From assembly GCA_019930625.1 (NCBI GenBank), contig CP082844.1, positions 6,696,001 through 6,760,000 of the forward strand: DNA of 64,000 nucleotides, given 5' to 3'. Each line of letters starts with the position of its first letter. Positions within the stretch are counted from its first letter, which is position 1. Made by a program: the position numbers and the translations under genes. This DNA comes from Nocardia asteroides (GTDB lineage Bacteria > Actinomycetota > Actinomycetes > Mycobacteriales > Mycobacteriaceae). The notes under the pieces were generated by a model, which saw nothing but the letters and a program-made list of their open reading frames with translations, had not been told where the DNA came from and ran no database searches. This document shows, piece after piece, positions 44,983 to 53,547 of this stretch.

Positions 44983-46090
44983 ACTGGCCCACCCTGCTCT
45001 CGAGCCGACCGCGATCGGCGCCCTGACGCTGCGCAACCGGTTCGCCGTCGCACCGATGACCCGAATTTCCGCCGAGTCCGACGGCACACCCACCGCCCAG
45101 ATGAGCGAGTACTACCACGAGTTCGCAGCGGGCGGATTCGGATTGATCATCACGGAGGGGACCTACACGGACGCCACCCACAGCCAGGGCTACTACAACC
45201 AGCCCGGCTTGGTCACCCAACGGCACATCGCGGGATGGCGGAACGTGGTTGATGCGGTACACGCGGCCGGCGCCCCGATCGTCGCGCAGTTGATGCACGC
45301 CGGTGCCATTTCCCAGGGCAACGCCTACGGCTACAACACCATAGGCCCCTCATCGATCACGCCCCCCGGCCAGATGATGCCTGACTACGGCGGCGTCGGT
45401 GGGCCGTGGAACCCGCCCCGGGAGATGACCGCACGCGACATCGAGGATGTCGTGGCCGGGTTCTCGGCCGCCGCCGAGAACGCCAGGGCGGCCGGCTTCG
45501 ACGGGGTCGAGATCCACGCGGCCAACGGCTATCTGCTCGACCAGTTCCTCACCGTCTACACCAACCAGCGCACCGACGAGTACGGCGGACCGGTGCAGAA
45601 CCGGATCCGCCTGACCGTCGGCGTGCTGCGGGCGATCCGTGAAGCGCTCGGCGACTTCCCGATCGGCGTGCGACTGTCCCAGACCAAGGTCAACGACTTC
45701 ACCTACCGCTGGCCCGGCGCCGCCGCCGACGCGCGGGCCATCTTCACGGCACTGACCGACGCGACCTACCTGCACATCGCCAGCGAGGGCAAGGACTTCC
45801 TCGAGACCGCTCGCTTCCCGGGCGGATCGACCATCACCGAGCTCGCCCGTAAGGTCTCCGGCCGTCCTGTCATCGCCAACGGCGGCATGCACGCACTCCC
45901 CCAGGCCGCCGATGTGCTCACCGGTGGGCACGCCGACATGCTGTCGCTGGGCCGGGGCGCGCTGGCCAATCCCGACCTGCCACGCCGGGTCGCGACCGGG
46001 GCAGCGCTCGAGCCGTTCGACCATGCGATGCTGCATCCCATGGCCTGCTTGGACAACGCCGCCGCTTGGCGCGCACGGCGCGCCGGATGA
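44969..46090 (+). CDS. NADH:flavin oxidoreductase, old yellow enzyme family
   Basis: A 373-residue TIM-barrel FMN oxidoreductase. It has the N-terminal LTLRNRFAVAPMTRISAESD, APIVAQLMHAGAISQGNAYG, the substrate-binding pair in GVEIHAANGYLLDQFL (His and Asn three apart), TNQRTDEYGGPVQNRIRLTV and the phosphate-binding RPVIANGGMHALPQAADVL with LSLGRGALANPDLPRR. It reduces activated double bonds using NAD(P)H. Translation is coupled at both ends: 14 bases into DUF1989 and ATGA into the deacetylase. The substrate is not predictable. Confidence 0.9.
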   Translation: MITTELAHPALEPTAIGALTLRNRFAVAPMTRISAESDGTPTAQMSEYYHEFAAGGFGLIITEGTYTDATHSQGYYNQPGLVTQRHIAGWRNVVDAVHAAGAPIVAQLMHAGAISQGNAYGYNTIGPSSITPPGQMMPDYGGVGGPWNPPREMTARDIEDVVAGFSAAAENARAAGFDGVEIHAANGYLLDQFLTVYTNQRTDEYGGPVQNRIRLTVGVLRAIREALGDFPIGVRLSQTKVNDFTYRWPGAAADARAIFTALTDATYLHIASEGKDFLETARFPGGSTITELARKVSGRPVIANGGMHALPQAADVLTGGHADMLSLGRGALANPDLPRRVATGAALEPFDHAMLHPMACLDNAAAWRARRAG

Positions 46091-46956
46091 GCGAGCGCAC
46101 CTGGACCCGCGGCGCTGCCGCCGTGGCGACGCTGACCTTCGACGTGGACGCCGAGACACCGATCCTTGCCGAAGGCCGTCACTACGCCCAGCACCCCATG
46201 GTGATGTCGCATCAGTCCTACGGTCCGGACGTCGGTGTGCCGCGGATCCTCGACCTCCTCGACGAGATGGCCATTCCCGCTACGTTCTTCGTGCCCGGCT
46301 GGGTAGCAGAGCAGCGCCCCCGCCTGGCCCGCTCGATCATCGACCGGGGGCACGAGGTCGCACATCACTCCTACAGCCACCGGGCGCCCACTTCCCTGCC
46401 GCCCGGCGCCGAACGCGCGGACTTCGCACGGGCACTCGACGTCTTCGCGGCGCAGGGGATCGAAATATCCGGACATCGCGCGGCGATGTGGAGCGCCAGC
46501 CGCGAAACTCTCGGTCTGGTCGCCGAGTACGGGCTGGCTTACGACTCGTCACTGATGGGTGACGACCGGCCGTACCTCATCGACAGCAGGTACGGCTTGG
46601 TGACGGAGCTGCCTGTGCATTGGTCGCTGGATGATTGGGAGCAATATGCCTACCTGCCCGAACCGCGGATCGGATCGGTCATCGAATCCCCTGCGAAGGT
46701 CGAGCAAATGTGGCGCGCCGAGCTCGATGGCATGCGCCACTACAATTGCCTGTTCAACGTGTGCATGCATCCGTTCCTCACCGGGCGGCCGGGCCGGATG
46801 ATGGCGCTGCGACGCCTTATCGCGTATGCCCAGCAGTGCGCAGACGTGACCTTCGCACGCTGTCGGGATGTGGCGGCGTGGGCGCGTGAGGACACCGGCA
46901 CACCACATCGACCGCTGCCGAGCTACGACGTAGATCCAGCGATATACCCGAACTGA
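46087..46956 (+). CDS. Polysaccharide deacetylase family hydrolase (PuuE-like)
   Basis: A 289-residue NodB-fold hydrolase. It has ATLTFDVDAETPILAEG (catalytic aspartates 19 and 21), EVAHHSYSHRAP (metal-binding histidines), ISGHRAAMWSASRETLGLVA and VCMHPFLTGRPGRMMALRRL. This sequence style matches the allantoinase/cyclic imide hydrolase (PuuE-like) branch, rather than cell-wall deacetylases, and there is no signal peptide. I use the ATG at 46087, which overlaps the OYE stop (ATGA), in place of the in-frame 46066 start. In a cluster with an amidase and a PucR regulator it probably opens a cyclic amide or ureide ring. Confidence 0.85.
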   Translation: MSERTWTRGAAAVATLTFDVDAETPILAEGRHYAQHPMVMSHQSYGPDVGVPRILDLLDEMAIPATFFVPGWVAEQRPRLARSIIDRGHEVAHHSYSHRAPTSLPPGAERADFARALDVFAAQGIEISGHRAAMWSASRETLGLVAEYGLAYDSSLMGDDRPYLIDSRYGLVTELPVHWSLDDWEQYAYLPEPRIGSVIESPAKVEQMWRAELDGMRHYNCLFNVCMHPFLTGRPGRMMALRRLIAYAQQCADVTFARCRDVAAWAREDTGTPHRPLPSYDVDPAIYPN

Positions 46957-46972
46957 CGCCGCGGCGGCCGGA

Positions 46973-48571
46973 TCATCTGATAGCCGTGGTCGATCCGGCG
47001 CCCGGGCCGACGGACTCGGCCGCGAAGGCCAGCGACAAGTCGACGACGTCCTCGAGCCGGTTGACATTGCGTCCGGTCAGCTCGGTGATACGGGCCATGC
47101 GGTTGCGTAGGGTGTTGACGTGCACATGCAGGGCGGCGGCCGTCACTCCCCACTGGCCGTCGTTGGCGAGGAACGTTCGCAGGGTGTGCTCGAGTTCGGT
47201 GTGGGCGCGGGTGTCGTGCTCGCGGATGATGCCGAGAACCTGATCGGTGAACCGTCGCAGCACCTGCTCATCGAGCAGCCCCAGCAGCATCCGGAATGTC
47301 GCGATATCGGCGAAGGTGGCCGTGTCCGGGCCGTTCCGCCCGCGCAGAACCTGGCAGACTTCCCGAGCACGCACCAGCGGTTCCCGCAGGGCGCCCGCAG
47401 TCGTCACTATCTCACCCACTCCCACGACGATCCTCGAAACGCGCACGCGCCTGCTTACTTCCGCGGACAGCTCGCGAGCAAAACGCGCCAACTCGTCCGC
47501 AGCTCGATCCCAGGGGCAGACAGCCACGACGTCGCGGCTTCCCGCGGCCGTGAATACCGGGATTCCGTGCATGGCGAAGAATGCGCCGACGGCGTCGGCG
47601 ACATGGTCCGGCGGTGTGTGGTGGCCGACGGTCGGGGAGGATGGGGCGAGTGCGAAGACGCCCAGCGGACGGTCCGCCGGCACCCCGTAGGCGCGCAGCC
47701 GCTGACTCACCTCGCCGCTGCGCCGTGGTCCCGACAGGATCATCTCCAGTAGCTCGGCTGCGAAGCGCGCCTCGATAGCATGCACCGCCTGCTGTTTGGT
47801 GACCTCCAGGCTCAGGAATCGGGCCGCTTGGGCGAGGGCCTCGCGATCGGCCGTATCCAGTTTCGTGGCCGGTTCCAGGCAGTACAAGCCGGCGTCGATT
47901 TCCCCCATCGCGCCCTCGACCAGATACAGCGCGGACGGACCGGAACTGAGCAAATCGACCTCGAGCGGCGGTGGCGTACCGTTGAGAGCCACGGCGGCGA
48001 GGCGGATCTGCTCTCCTGTCGGTTCGCAGCCGATACTGGCCAGGCAGCGACCCTTGCGGTCGACCACCATCAGCGGTAACTCCGTTTCGCCCCGCAGGAT
48101 CTCGAGTACGCCCGCCGCGCCACTGCCACGGGACAGGGCGGTGGCCAGAGCATCGCCGCGGTGCACGGTCGCGGCCAGTTCCGCCTGCAGTACCTCGTTC
48201 TGGATTCGGGCGGCCGCACGGGTGAGGGCGGCGAACGGCACACTGATAGACAGCTCGATCAACGGCAGGCCACGCGCAATGCACAGCGACACGAGCTCTT
48301 CAGGAAGCACCGGGGTCTGCGCCGTCAGTCCGTAGACCAGCCCGGCTGCTCCCGCCCGCGCCAGAGCGTCGATGAACAGCTTCGCCGAGACGTGCGGCAG
48401 CCATAGACCGTTGGTCAGCACCAGTTCCCCGGGACGGACGTATGGCGACGGGTCGGGCAGCTCGGTGGTGTGCAGCCAGCTGATCTCCGCCGCCAAACGG
48501 TCGGTGAGTTCCGGGGTCATCACCCGCAGGCCCAGCTCGGAATCGGCGACAAGGCGGTTGATGGTCAGCAC
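46973..48571 (-). CDS. PucR-family transcriptional regulator
   Basis: A 532-residue protein with the PucR N-terminal domain (ADSELGLRVMTPELTDRLAA, VRPGELVLTNGLWL), a middle GGDEF-like region and the C-terminal HTH_30 (LANDGQWGVTAAALHVHVNT, LRNRMARITELTGRNV). PucR-type regulators activate purine or other nitrogen-compound catabolism. The gene converges on the deacetylase gene, only 16 bases away, and is the only regulator in the cluster. The start is GTG at 48571. Confidence 0.9.
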   Translation of the reverse strand: MLTINRLVADSELGLRVMTPELTDRLAAEISWLHTTELPDPSPYVRPGELVLTNGLWLPHVSAKLFIDALARAGAAGLVYGLTAQTPVLPEELVSLCIARGLPLIELSISVPFAALTRAAARIQNEVLQAELAATVHRGDALATALSRGSGAAGVLEILRGETELPLMVVDRKGRCLASIGCEPTGEQIRLAAVALNGTPPPLEVDLLSSGPSALYLVEGAMGEIDAGLYCLEPATKLDTADREALAQAARFLSLEVTKQQAVHAIEARFAAELLEMILSGPRRSGEVSQRLRAYGVPADRPLGVFALAPSSPTVGHHTPPDHVADAVGAFFAMHGIPVFTAAGSRDVVAVCPWDRAADELARFARELSAEVSRRVRVSRIVVGVGEIVTTAGALREPLVRAREVCQVLRGRNGPDTATFADIATFRMLLGLLDEQVLRRFTDQVLGIIREHDTRAHTELEHTLRTFLANDGQWGVTAAALHVHVNTLRNRMARITELTGRNVNRLEDVVDLSLAFAAESVGPGAGSTTAIR

Positions 48572-48650
48572 CTATCGAAATCTACACAAAAATAGGTTCC
48601 CCTTGGATGAATAAACATCGCTCTCCACCTACGTGCTGCCGCCTCTCGGG

Positions 48651-49256
48651 TCAACGGTGCGCCGGTTCAATGTCTAGCGTGCGTTGGAGCTGGCTTGCCC
48701 ACCAGCGCAGGTGAGCGGTCGAGTCTTGCGCCGCGGCGCCGGTGAGGCCGGCGCTGCGACGGAAGTCGCTGCCGTAGAGGGGCTCGGTTGCCATCGCCTG
48801 GTGGAGGGCGGCGACCGCGAGTCGCGTCTCGTCGAGGGGACTTCCGGGAGGCCGACTCCGATGCAGGGCGTCGACGACCGGGTCGAGCATGCCGGCACCA
48901 CGGTCGCGCCATCCCGCCGCGTGCAGCGCCACCGCGAGTTCGCCGTAGCCGCCGCGATACACGGACTCGAGCGACTCGACGAGCTCGAGGACATCGGTGC
49001 CGTGCTCCAGCCATGCGGCGATGACGTCTTGAAGCGCGGCTCGAAGCCGGCCTCCACCATGGCGAAGAAGTTCGGCGAGCAGCTTCTCGCGATTGCCGAA
49101 GTGATGCGAGACGCCGGCGTCGGTCATCCCGACCCGCGCTGCCACCGCGCGCACCTGCACAGCGGCGACGCCTCCCTCGGCCAGCAGCGAAGCGGCGGCA
49201 TCGAGGATCAACCGGCGGGCTTCCTCCGGCGGTCTGCGCGTTCTCGAACTAGTCAC
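48651..49256 (-). CDS. TetR-family transcriptional repressor
   Basis: A 201-residue TetR protein. The N-terminal DNA-binding domain has RRLILDAAASLLAEGGVAAV and the recognition part VAARVGMTDAGVSHHFGNRE. The remainder is the helical ligand-binding and dimerisation domain (LDPVVDALHRSRP, AVAALHQAMATEP). It is divergent from the alpha/beta hydrolase gene, and two similar operator-like sequences lie in the intergenic region, so it likely represses itself and the hydrolase. The start is GTG at 49256. Confidence 0.9.
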   Translation of the reverse strand: MTSSRTRRPPEEARRLILDAAASLLAEGGVAAVQVRAVAARVGMTDAGVSHHFGNREKLLAELLRHGGGRLRAALQDVIAAWLEHGTDVLELVESLESVYRGGYGELAVALHAAGWRDRGAGMLDPVVDALHRSRPPGSPLDETRLAVAALHQAMATEPLYGSDFRRSAGLTGAAAQDSTAHLRWWASQLQRTLDIEPAHR

Positions 49257-49266
49257 CCCGGAATCC

Positions 49267-49318
49267 TACCTTGACTAGCCAAGGCTTCCCCGCGTACCGT
49301 TACCTAGACGGCCCAAGG
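49267..49318. promoter_or_regulatory. Pair of TetR-type operators
   Basis: TACCTTGACTAGCCAAGG (49267-49284) and TACCTAGACGGCCCAAGG (49301-49318) match at 14 of 18 positions and are 34 bases apart. The first contains the palindrome CCTTGACTAGCCAAGG with 7 of 8 pairs. They lie between the TetR gene and the hydrolase leader, the normal place for autoregulating TetR sites. Confidence 0.65.
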
Positions 49319-49334
49319 TAGATCGGAGGGGGGC

Positions 49335-49397
49335 ATGGCGATGTTCGAAATCACCGAGCCGAGAGGGAAATTCGGCAAGGAGGTGGATCGGCGATGA
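49335..49397 (+). CDS. Candidate 20-residue leader peptide
   Basis: An ATG at 49335 follows a strong ribosome-binding site (GGAGGGGGGC). It opens a 20-codon frame, MAMFEITEPRGKFGKEVDRR, whose TGA overlaps the hydrolase ATG as ATGA. The hydrolase also has its own AAGGAGG site inside this frame. Such short coupled ORFs can set translation of the following gene; whether it is translated is unproven. Confidence 0.45.
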   Translation: MAMFEITEPRGKFGKEVDRR

Positions 49398-50623
49398 CAG
49401 ACATGACCCTCACGCTGCGCGACGTCACACTTCGAGCCACGGTGACCGGCGCGGGCCCCACGGTCCTGCTGCTTCACGCGGGCGAGGAGCGTCGCGACGT
49501 CTGGGCACCGGTCACGGAGGGGATGACCGAGTGCGGACTGCGGACGGTGGCCTTCGATCTGCGCGGGCACGGCGAGAGTTCCGGACGAGCCACCACTTTG
49601 CGGGCGATCGCCGACGACGTCATCGCGATGGTGGTTCGCGAACCGGCGCCGCTCGTCGTGGTGGGTGCCTCCCTCGGCGGGTTCGCCGCCGTCGCCGCCC
49701 TCGCGGAGTCGTCTGTCGCGCAGCGCGTCGCCGGCCTCGTGCTCGTGGACGTCGTTCCTGATGTCGACGCGGATCGGGCCCGCCGCTGGCTCGACGACCA
49801 CGGGCTCCTCGCGCGCAACACCGAGCTCACCGATGACATTCTCGCCTCCCGCTTCGAGCTCCACGGGATCATCGCGACATCGGACCTGCCCATCCTGCTC
49901 GTGCGGGGAGGACGACGTTCCCCGCTTGGCGACGCCGACGTGGACCGGCTACGCACGGCCAACAGACGCGTCACCGTTACCCGCGTACCGGACGCCGGGC
50001 ATCTCGTCGCTCGCGACGCCCCCGGGGAACTCGCGCGTATCGTTTCGGCGCACGCCACCAAATGGCTCGCCACCGACGACGTCGTCCGCCGCGCGTTCGA
50101 GCTGCAGCGCACGCTCGGCGCCGAACATATCGATCACCCAGGCGGAACCCTGTTCGAGCACCTTCGCCGGGTGCACACCCTCACGGTCGAATGGAACGCC
50201 GCGCCCCGCACCCGACTGGCGTCGATCTGCCACGCGTCATACGGCACCGACGGGTTCCGGCACGCCATGCTGCCGACCACAGATCGTCGGCGGCTGGATC
50301 ACGTCATCGGCCCCGACGCCGCGGCGCTGGCATACCTCTACGGCGCATGCGATCGCTCACACACCTACCGCGAACTCGGCCGACGGCCCTTGCCTGTGAC
50401 CGACAGATTCACCGGCGGCTCGAAGACGATCGAAGGAACCGAACTCCGTGACTTCGCCGTCCTGACCATCGCCAACGAACTCGACGTCGCCCGCCACGCC
50501 CAGCTTCTCCCGTCGATTCGCAGCGATATCCGTGAACTCGTCGCCGCGCTGGCCACGTACGCGCCCGACGAGGCTGAAGTAGCGCTCGCCGATGAAGCCC
50601 TCGCTCGAGCGAGCGCCGAGTGA
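49394..50623 (+). CDS. Alpha/beta hydrolase fused to a DUF6817 domain
   Basis: A 409-residue two-domain protein. Residues about 1-215 form an alpha/beta hydrolase with VLLLHAGEERRDVWAPV, AFDLRGHGESSG, the nucleophile elbow VVVGASLGGFAAV (Ser93) and the late histidine PDAGHLVARDAPGEL. Residues about 235-405 resemble DUF6817: HPGGTLFEHLRRVHTLTVEW, RLASICHASYGTDGFRH, ALAYLYGACDRSHTY and RDFAVLTIANELDVARHAQL, with several histidines that could bind metal. The fusion suggests two steps on one substrate or a modified quorum or alarm signal, but neither is shown. Expression is likely controlled by the divergent TetR repressor. Confidence 0.82.
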   Translation: MTDMTLTLRDVTLRATVTGAGPTVLLLHAGEERRDVWAPVTEGMTECGLRTVAFDLRGHGESSGRATTLRAIADDVIAMVVREPAPLVVVGASLGGFAAVAALAESSVAQRVAGLVLVDVVPDVDADRARRWLDDHGLLARNTELTDDILASRFELHGIIATSDLPILLVRGGRRSPLGDADVDRLRTANRRVTVTRVPDAGHLVARDAPGELARIVSAHATKWLATDDVVRRAFELQRTLGAEHIDHPGGTLFEHLRRVHTLTVEWNAAPRTRLASICHASYGTDGFRHAMLPTTDRRRLDHVIGPDAAALAYLYGACDRSHTYRELGRRPLPVTDRFTGGSKTIEGTELRDFAVLTIANELDVARHAQLLPSIRSDIRELVAALATYAPDEAEVALADEALARASAE

Positions 50624-50755
50624 GCCCACCCGGCTGCTCGAAGCCGTCCTCATACTCGGCGATCCGCCCGTCGCCGACAGCGACGCCCACAAGAACACAG
50701 CTGAGTGTTCGAAAGCCCGATTTGGCGCGGCAACCGCCGATCTCGCAGGACTCGG

Positions 50756-50995
50756 TCAGTGACGGCGTGGCAGTGCGGCGATGCCGAACATCTCGTGCGC
50801 GATGCCGAAGCCCAGGTCATCGACCAATCGCCTTTTCCATGGGCGTTGCGCGATCGCGTGGGTCAACCGGCGCGTGGTCCGTGGACGTGCGGCAATCAGC
50901 TCGGCCAGCTCCCATGCCCGTGGCGCGAGGACGCCGACCGGCTCACCCCGCACTTCTGGAACCCCGGCACCGACGACTACCTGGCGGCCGTGCAG
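50756..50995 (-). pseudogene. Enoyl-CoA hydratase/isomerase C-terminal fragment
   Basis: A minus-strand frame ending at 50756 reads VGVLAPRAWELAELIAARPR, TTRRLTHAIAQRPWKRRLVD and DLGFGIAHEMFGIAAL. This is the C-terminal helical part of a crotonase-family protein (RAxELAxxIAxxP followed by TRxL). The frame has a stop just upstream near 51050, and the catalytic core is missing. It lies between two regulated units and has no role of its own. Confidence 0.55.
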
Positions 50996-51078
50996 ACCTG
51001 GGTGCTGCGCAGCGAGGGGAAGATAGCGCGCCAGCTCTTGGACACATCAACGATTCCGCGGAGGGGCCTCGTCGCCGT

Positions 51079-51540
51079 CTAGCCGTCATGGCGCTGAGCG
51101 GCGAGCAGGCGCTCGAACACGCGGGTCAGCGTCGCCTGCTCGCGCTCGGAGAGATGGTCGAAGAAGTGGCGGCGGACGGTGCCGACGTGTTCGGGAGCGG
51201 CTGCCTCGATCGCTTCGCGGCCGGCGGGGGTAATGCGCACCATCGCGCCCCGCGCGTCGTCGGCGCAGTCCTCCCGCACGACCAGGCCGCGCTTCTGCAT
51301 CCGCGTGACCTGATGGGACAGCCTGCTGCGGTCCCAGCCCACCTCGTGGCCGAGCTCGCGCATGCGGATCACGCCGTCTTCGGCCTCGGAAACGGGTGCC
51401 AGCACGGCGTAATCGGCGCCGGAGAGCCCGGCGTCGCGTTCCAGCTGGCGCTCGAAGGTGCGCTGCAGTTCGCGGGTCAGTTCCCGGTAGGCCCGCCACA
51501 GCCGGGCTTCCCGCTCGTCGAGCCATCGGACGTCGGCCAT
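51079..51540 (-). CDS. MarR-family transcriptional regulator
   Basis: A 153-residue MarR protein. It has ELTRELQRTFERQLERDAGL, the winged helix GVIRMRELGHEVGWDRSRLS, HQVTRMQKRGLVVREDCADD and VRITPAGREAIEAAAPEHVG. A GTG at 51567 gives nine more residues but lies inside a probable operator, so I prefer the ATG at 51540. It is divergent from the FMN reductase operon, with two operator-like palindromes between, and likely represses both directions until a ligand or oxidant binds. Confidence 0.9.
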   Translation of the reverse strand: MADVRWLDEREARLWRAYRELTRELQRTFERQLERDAGLSGADYAVLAPVSEAEDGVIRMRELGHEVGWDRSRLSHQVTRMQKRGLVVREDCADDARGAMVRITPAGREAIEAAAPEHVGTVRRHFFDHLSEREQATLTRVFERLLAAQRHDG

Positions 51541-51556
51541 GCGAGCAGCATACCAA

Positions 51557-51605
51557 TTTGTTGACACATCAGCAAAGGACTGCTATTTGTAGACACATCA
51601 TCAAA
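51557..51605. promoter_or_regulatory. Pair of MarR-type operators
   Basis: TTTGTTGACACATCAGCAAA (51557-51576) and TTTGTAGACACATCATCAAA (51586-51605) are 20-base palindromic sites with identical TTTG, GACACATCA and CAAA blocks, 29 bases apart. The first pairs 7 of 8 per arm. The TTGACA inside the first may be the -35 of the rightward promoter, so binding would block transcription. Confidence 0.75.
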
Positions 51606-51619
51606 ATGGAGAGGCGGAC

Positions 51620-52591
51620 ATGACACGCATCGCGATCATCCTGGGCAGCACCCGTCCGGGCCGGAACGGGGAAGCGGTGGCGCTCTGGGTCCACGAGCTA
51701 GCCGCGGCGCGCGACGACGCCGAGTTCGAGCTGGTCGACATCGCCGAGTACCGCCTTCCACATCTGGACGAGGCCGCTCCCCCGTCGCTCGGGCAGTACG
51801 CGCACGAGCACACCAAGGCGTGGGCGGAGAAGATCGCCTCGTTCGACGGGTACGTCTTCGTCACCCCCGAGTACAACCACTCGACCTCGGGCGCGCTGAA
51901 GAACGCCATCGACTTCCTCTACGGCGAGTGGAACAACAAGGCCGCCGGGTTCGTCAGCTACGGCAGCGCGGGCGGCACCAGAGCGGTGGAGCACCTGCGG
52001 CTGGTCATGGGCGAGCTGCAGGTGGCCGACGTCCGCAACCAGGTCACGCTGTCGCTGTTCACCGACTTCGAGGACTTCAGCGTCTTCGCGCCCGCCGAGC
52101 GGCACACCGCCGCGGTCGGCGCGCTGCTGGACCAGGTGGTCGCTTGGAGCCGGGCGCTGGCCTCGCTGCGCACCGATGCCAAGGACGTCGTGCGCCGCAA
52201 CACCGAGCGCGTGCAGTCCGGTGGTGATTTCACCCTGTTCGAGGAGCTGTTCGCGGACGACTTCGTCGACCACACCCCGCAACCGGGCACCACGCCGGAC
52301 AAGGACGGCGTCCGCGTCCTCTACCACGCGCTGCGCACGGCGTTCCCCGACTTCTCGGCGAAGATCCACTGGCAGACCGTCGACGGCGACGTCGTGACCA
52401 CCTACAAGACGTATTCGGGCACCCACCGGGGCGAGTTCCTCGGCTTGGCCCCGACCGGCGAGCACGTCGAGTTCGAAACGGTCGACGCGATGCGTGTGCG
52501 CGACGGGCAGATCACCGAACACTGGGGCGTAGCCAACCTGTACTCGGTCCTGCAACAGCTCGGGGCGCTGCCCGCCCACGCGGGAAAGTGA
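51620..52591 (+). CDS. NADPH-dependent FMN reductase fused to a SnoaL-like domain
   Basis: A 323-residue fusion. Residues about 1-185 are a flavodoxin-like NADPH:FMN reductase with RIAIILGSTRPGRNGEAVAL, VFVTPEYNHSTSGALKNAID and VSYGSAGGTRAVEHLRLVMG. Residues about 195-320 form a SnoaL-like cone: NTERVQSGGDFTLFEELFAD, DFVDHTPQPGTTPDKDGVR and AMRVRDGQITEHWGVANLYS. Each domain usually stands alone; the fusion could couple flavin or quinone reduction to handling of a polyketide-like substrate. It is the first gene of a MarR-controlled operon and overlaps the next gene by four bases (GTGA). An AGAGGCGGAC-type ribosome-binding site precedes the ATG. Confidence 0.87.
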   Translation: MTRIAIILGSTRPGRNGEAVALWVHELAAARDDAEFELVDIAEYRLPHLDEAAPPSLGQYAHEHTKAWAEKIASFDGYVFVTPEYNHSTSGALKNAIDFLYGEWNNKAAGFVSYGSAGGTRAVEHLRLVMGELQVADVRNQVTLSLFTDFEDFSVFAPAERHTAAVGALLDQVVAWSRALASLRTDAKDVVRRNTERVQSGGDFTLFEELFADDFVDHTPQPGTTPDKDGVRVLYHALRTAFPDFSAKIHWQTVDGDVVTTYKTYSGTHRGEFLGLAPTGEHVEFETVDAMRVRDGQITEHWGVANLYSVLQQLGALPAHAGK

Positions 52592-53547
52592 CGACGATGC
52601 CCAGAGCAGTACGGTTCTCCCGCTACGGCGGACCCGACGTTCTCGAGATCGCGGAGGTCGACCAGCCCCGCGCGGAGCCCGGCCGAGTGGTCGTCGACGT
52701 CGTCGCCGCGGCCCTCAACCCTGGAGAGATCGGTATCCGCGAAGGCGTGTTCGCCGCGATCTGGCCCGCCCGGTTCCCCGAGGGCCAGGGCAACGACTTC
52801 GCCGGACGGGTCGCCGAGGTCGGTGCCGGGGTGACCGGATTCGCACCCGGCGACGAAGTCCTCGGCTTCGCGCCGCGCGCCGCTCAAGCCGACTTCGTCG
52901 TGGCCGCGGCGGGCGCGCTCACCGCCAAGCCCGCCGGCCTCGGCTGGGCGGAGGCCGCGTGCATCGCCGGCGCGGGTGCGACCGCCTGGGCCGGCGTGGA
53001 GGCCGTCGACCCGCGACCCGGCGAGACGGTCGTCGTCTCGGCCGCGGCCGGCGGTGTCGGGGTGGTCACTGCCCAGCTGGCCCGGCTGCGCGGGGCCACG
53101 GTGATCGGGACCGCGAGCGAGGGCAACTTCGGCTTGCTGCGCGGTCTCGGCATCCATCCGGTGACCTACGGCCCCGGGCTGGCCGACCGGCTGCGCGTCG
53201 CGGCACCGCAGGGCGTCGACGTGTACCTGGACACCTTCGGCGCGGGGAACGTGGACACCGCCATCGCACTGGGTGTCGGCCCGGACCGGATCAACACCAC
53301 AGCCGACGGCCGGGCGGTGCAGCGCTACGGCGTCCACTCGGCTGCGCAGGAGCAGGCCGACGACCCGGTCGTCTGGGCCCGCCTGGCCGCCCTCGTCGCG
53401 AAGGGCGAGATCACCATCCCCATCGCCGCCGTCTACCCCCTGGAGCGCGTCCGCGACGCCTACCGGGATCTGGCGACCCGGCACGTCGGCGGCAAGCGCG
53501 TCCTGGCGGTCGAGCCGCTGCCCGAGTTCGAAGGAGACCACCGATGA
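52588..53547 (+). CDS. MDR-family NADPH:quinone reductase-like oxidoreductase (first)
   Basis: A 319-residue zinc-independent medium-chain reductase. It has VRFSRYGGPDVLEIAEVDQP, NPGEIGIREGVFA, NDFAGRVAEVGAGVTGFAPG, and the NADPH-binding VVSAAAGGVGVVTAQLARLR with a VIGTASEGN helix. No zinc-ligand cysteine cluster is seen, as in quinone oxidoreductases. The GTG at 52588 overlaps the upstream stop; the ATG at 52597 is an alternative start. It is coupled to the next MDR gene by ATGA. It is likely involved in detoxifying quinones or reactive carbonyls with the operon's FMN reductase. Confidence 0.87.
   Translation: MTTMPRAVRFSRYGGPDVLEIAEVDQPRAEPGRVVVDVVAAALNPGEIGIREGVFAAIWPARFPEGQGNDFAGRVAEVGAGVTGFAPGDEVLGFAPRAAQADFVVAAAGALTAKPAGLGWAEAACIAGAGATAWAGVEAVDPRPGETVVVSAAAGGVGVVTAQLARLRGATVIGTASEGNFGLLRGLGIHPVTYGPGLADRLRVAAPQGVDVYLDTFGAGNVDTAIALGVGPDRINTTADGRAVQRYGVHSAAQEQADDPVVWARLAALVAKGEITIPIAAVYPLERVRDAYRDLATRHVGGKRVLAVEPLPEFEGDHR

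Noticed and set aside
52959..53543. A longer start for the second MDR gene
   Set aside because: The extension is a shadow of the first MDR gene, and ATGA coupling supports 53544.
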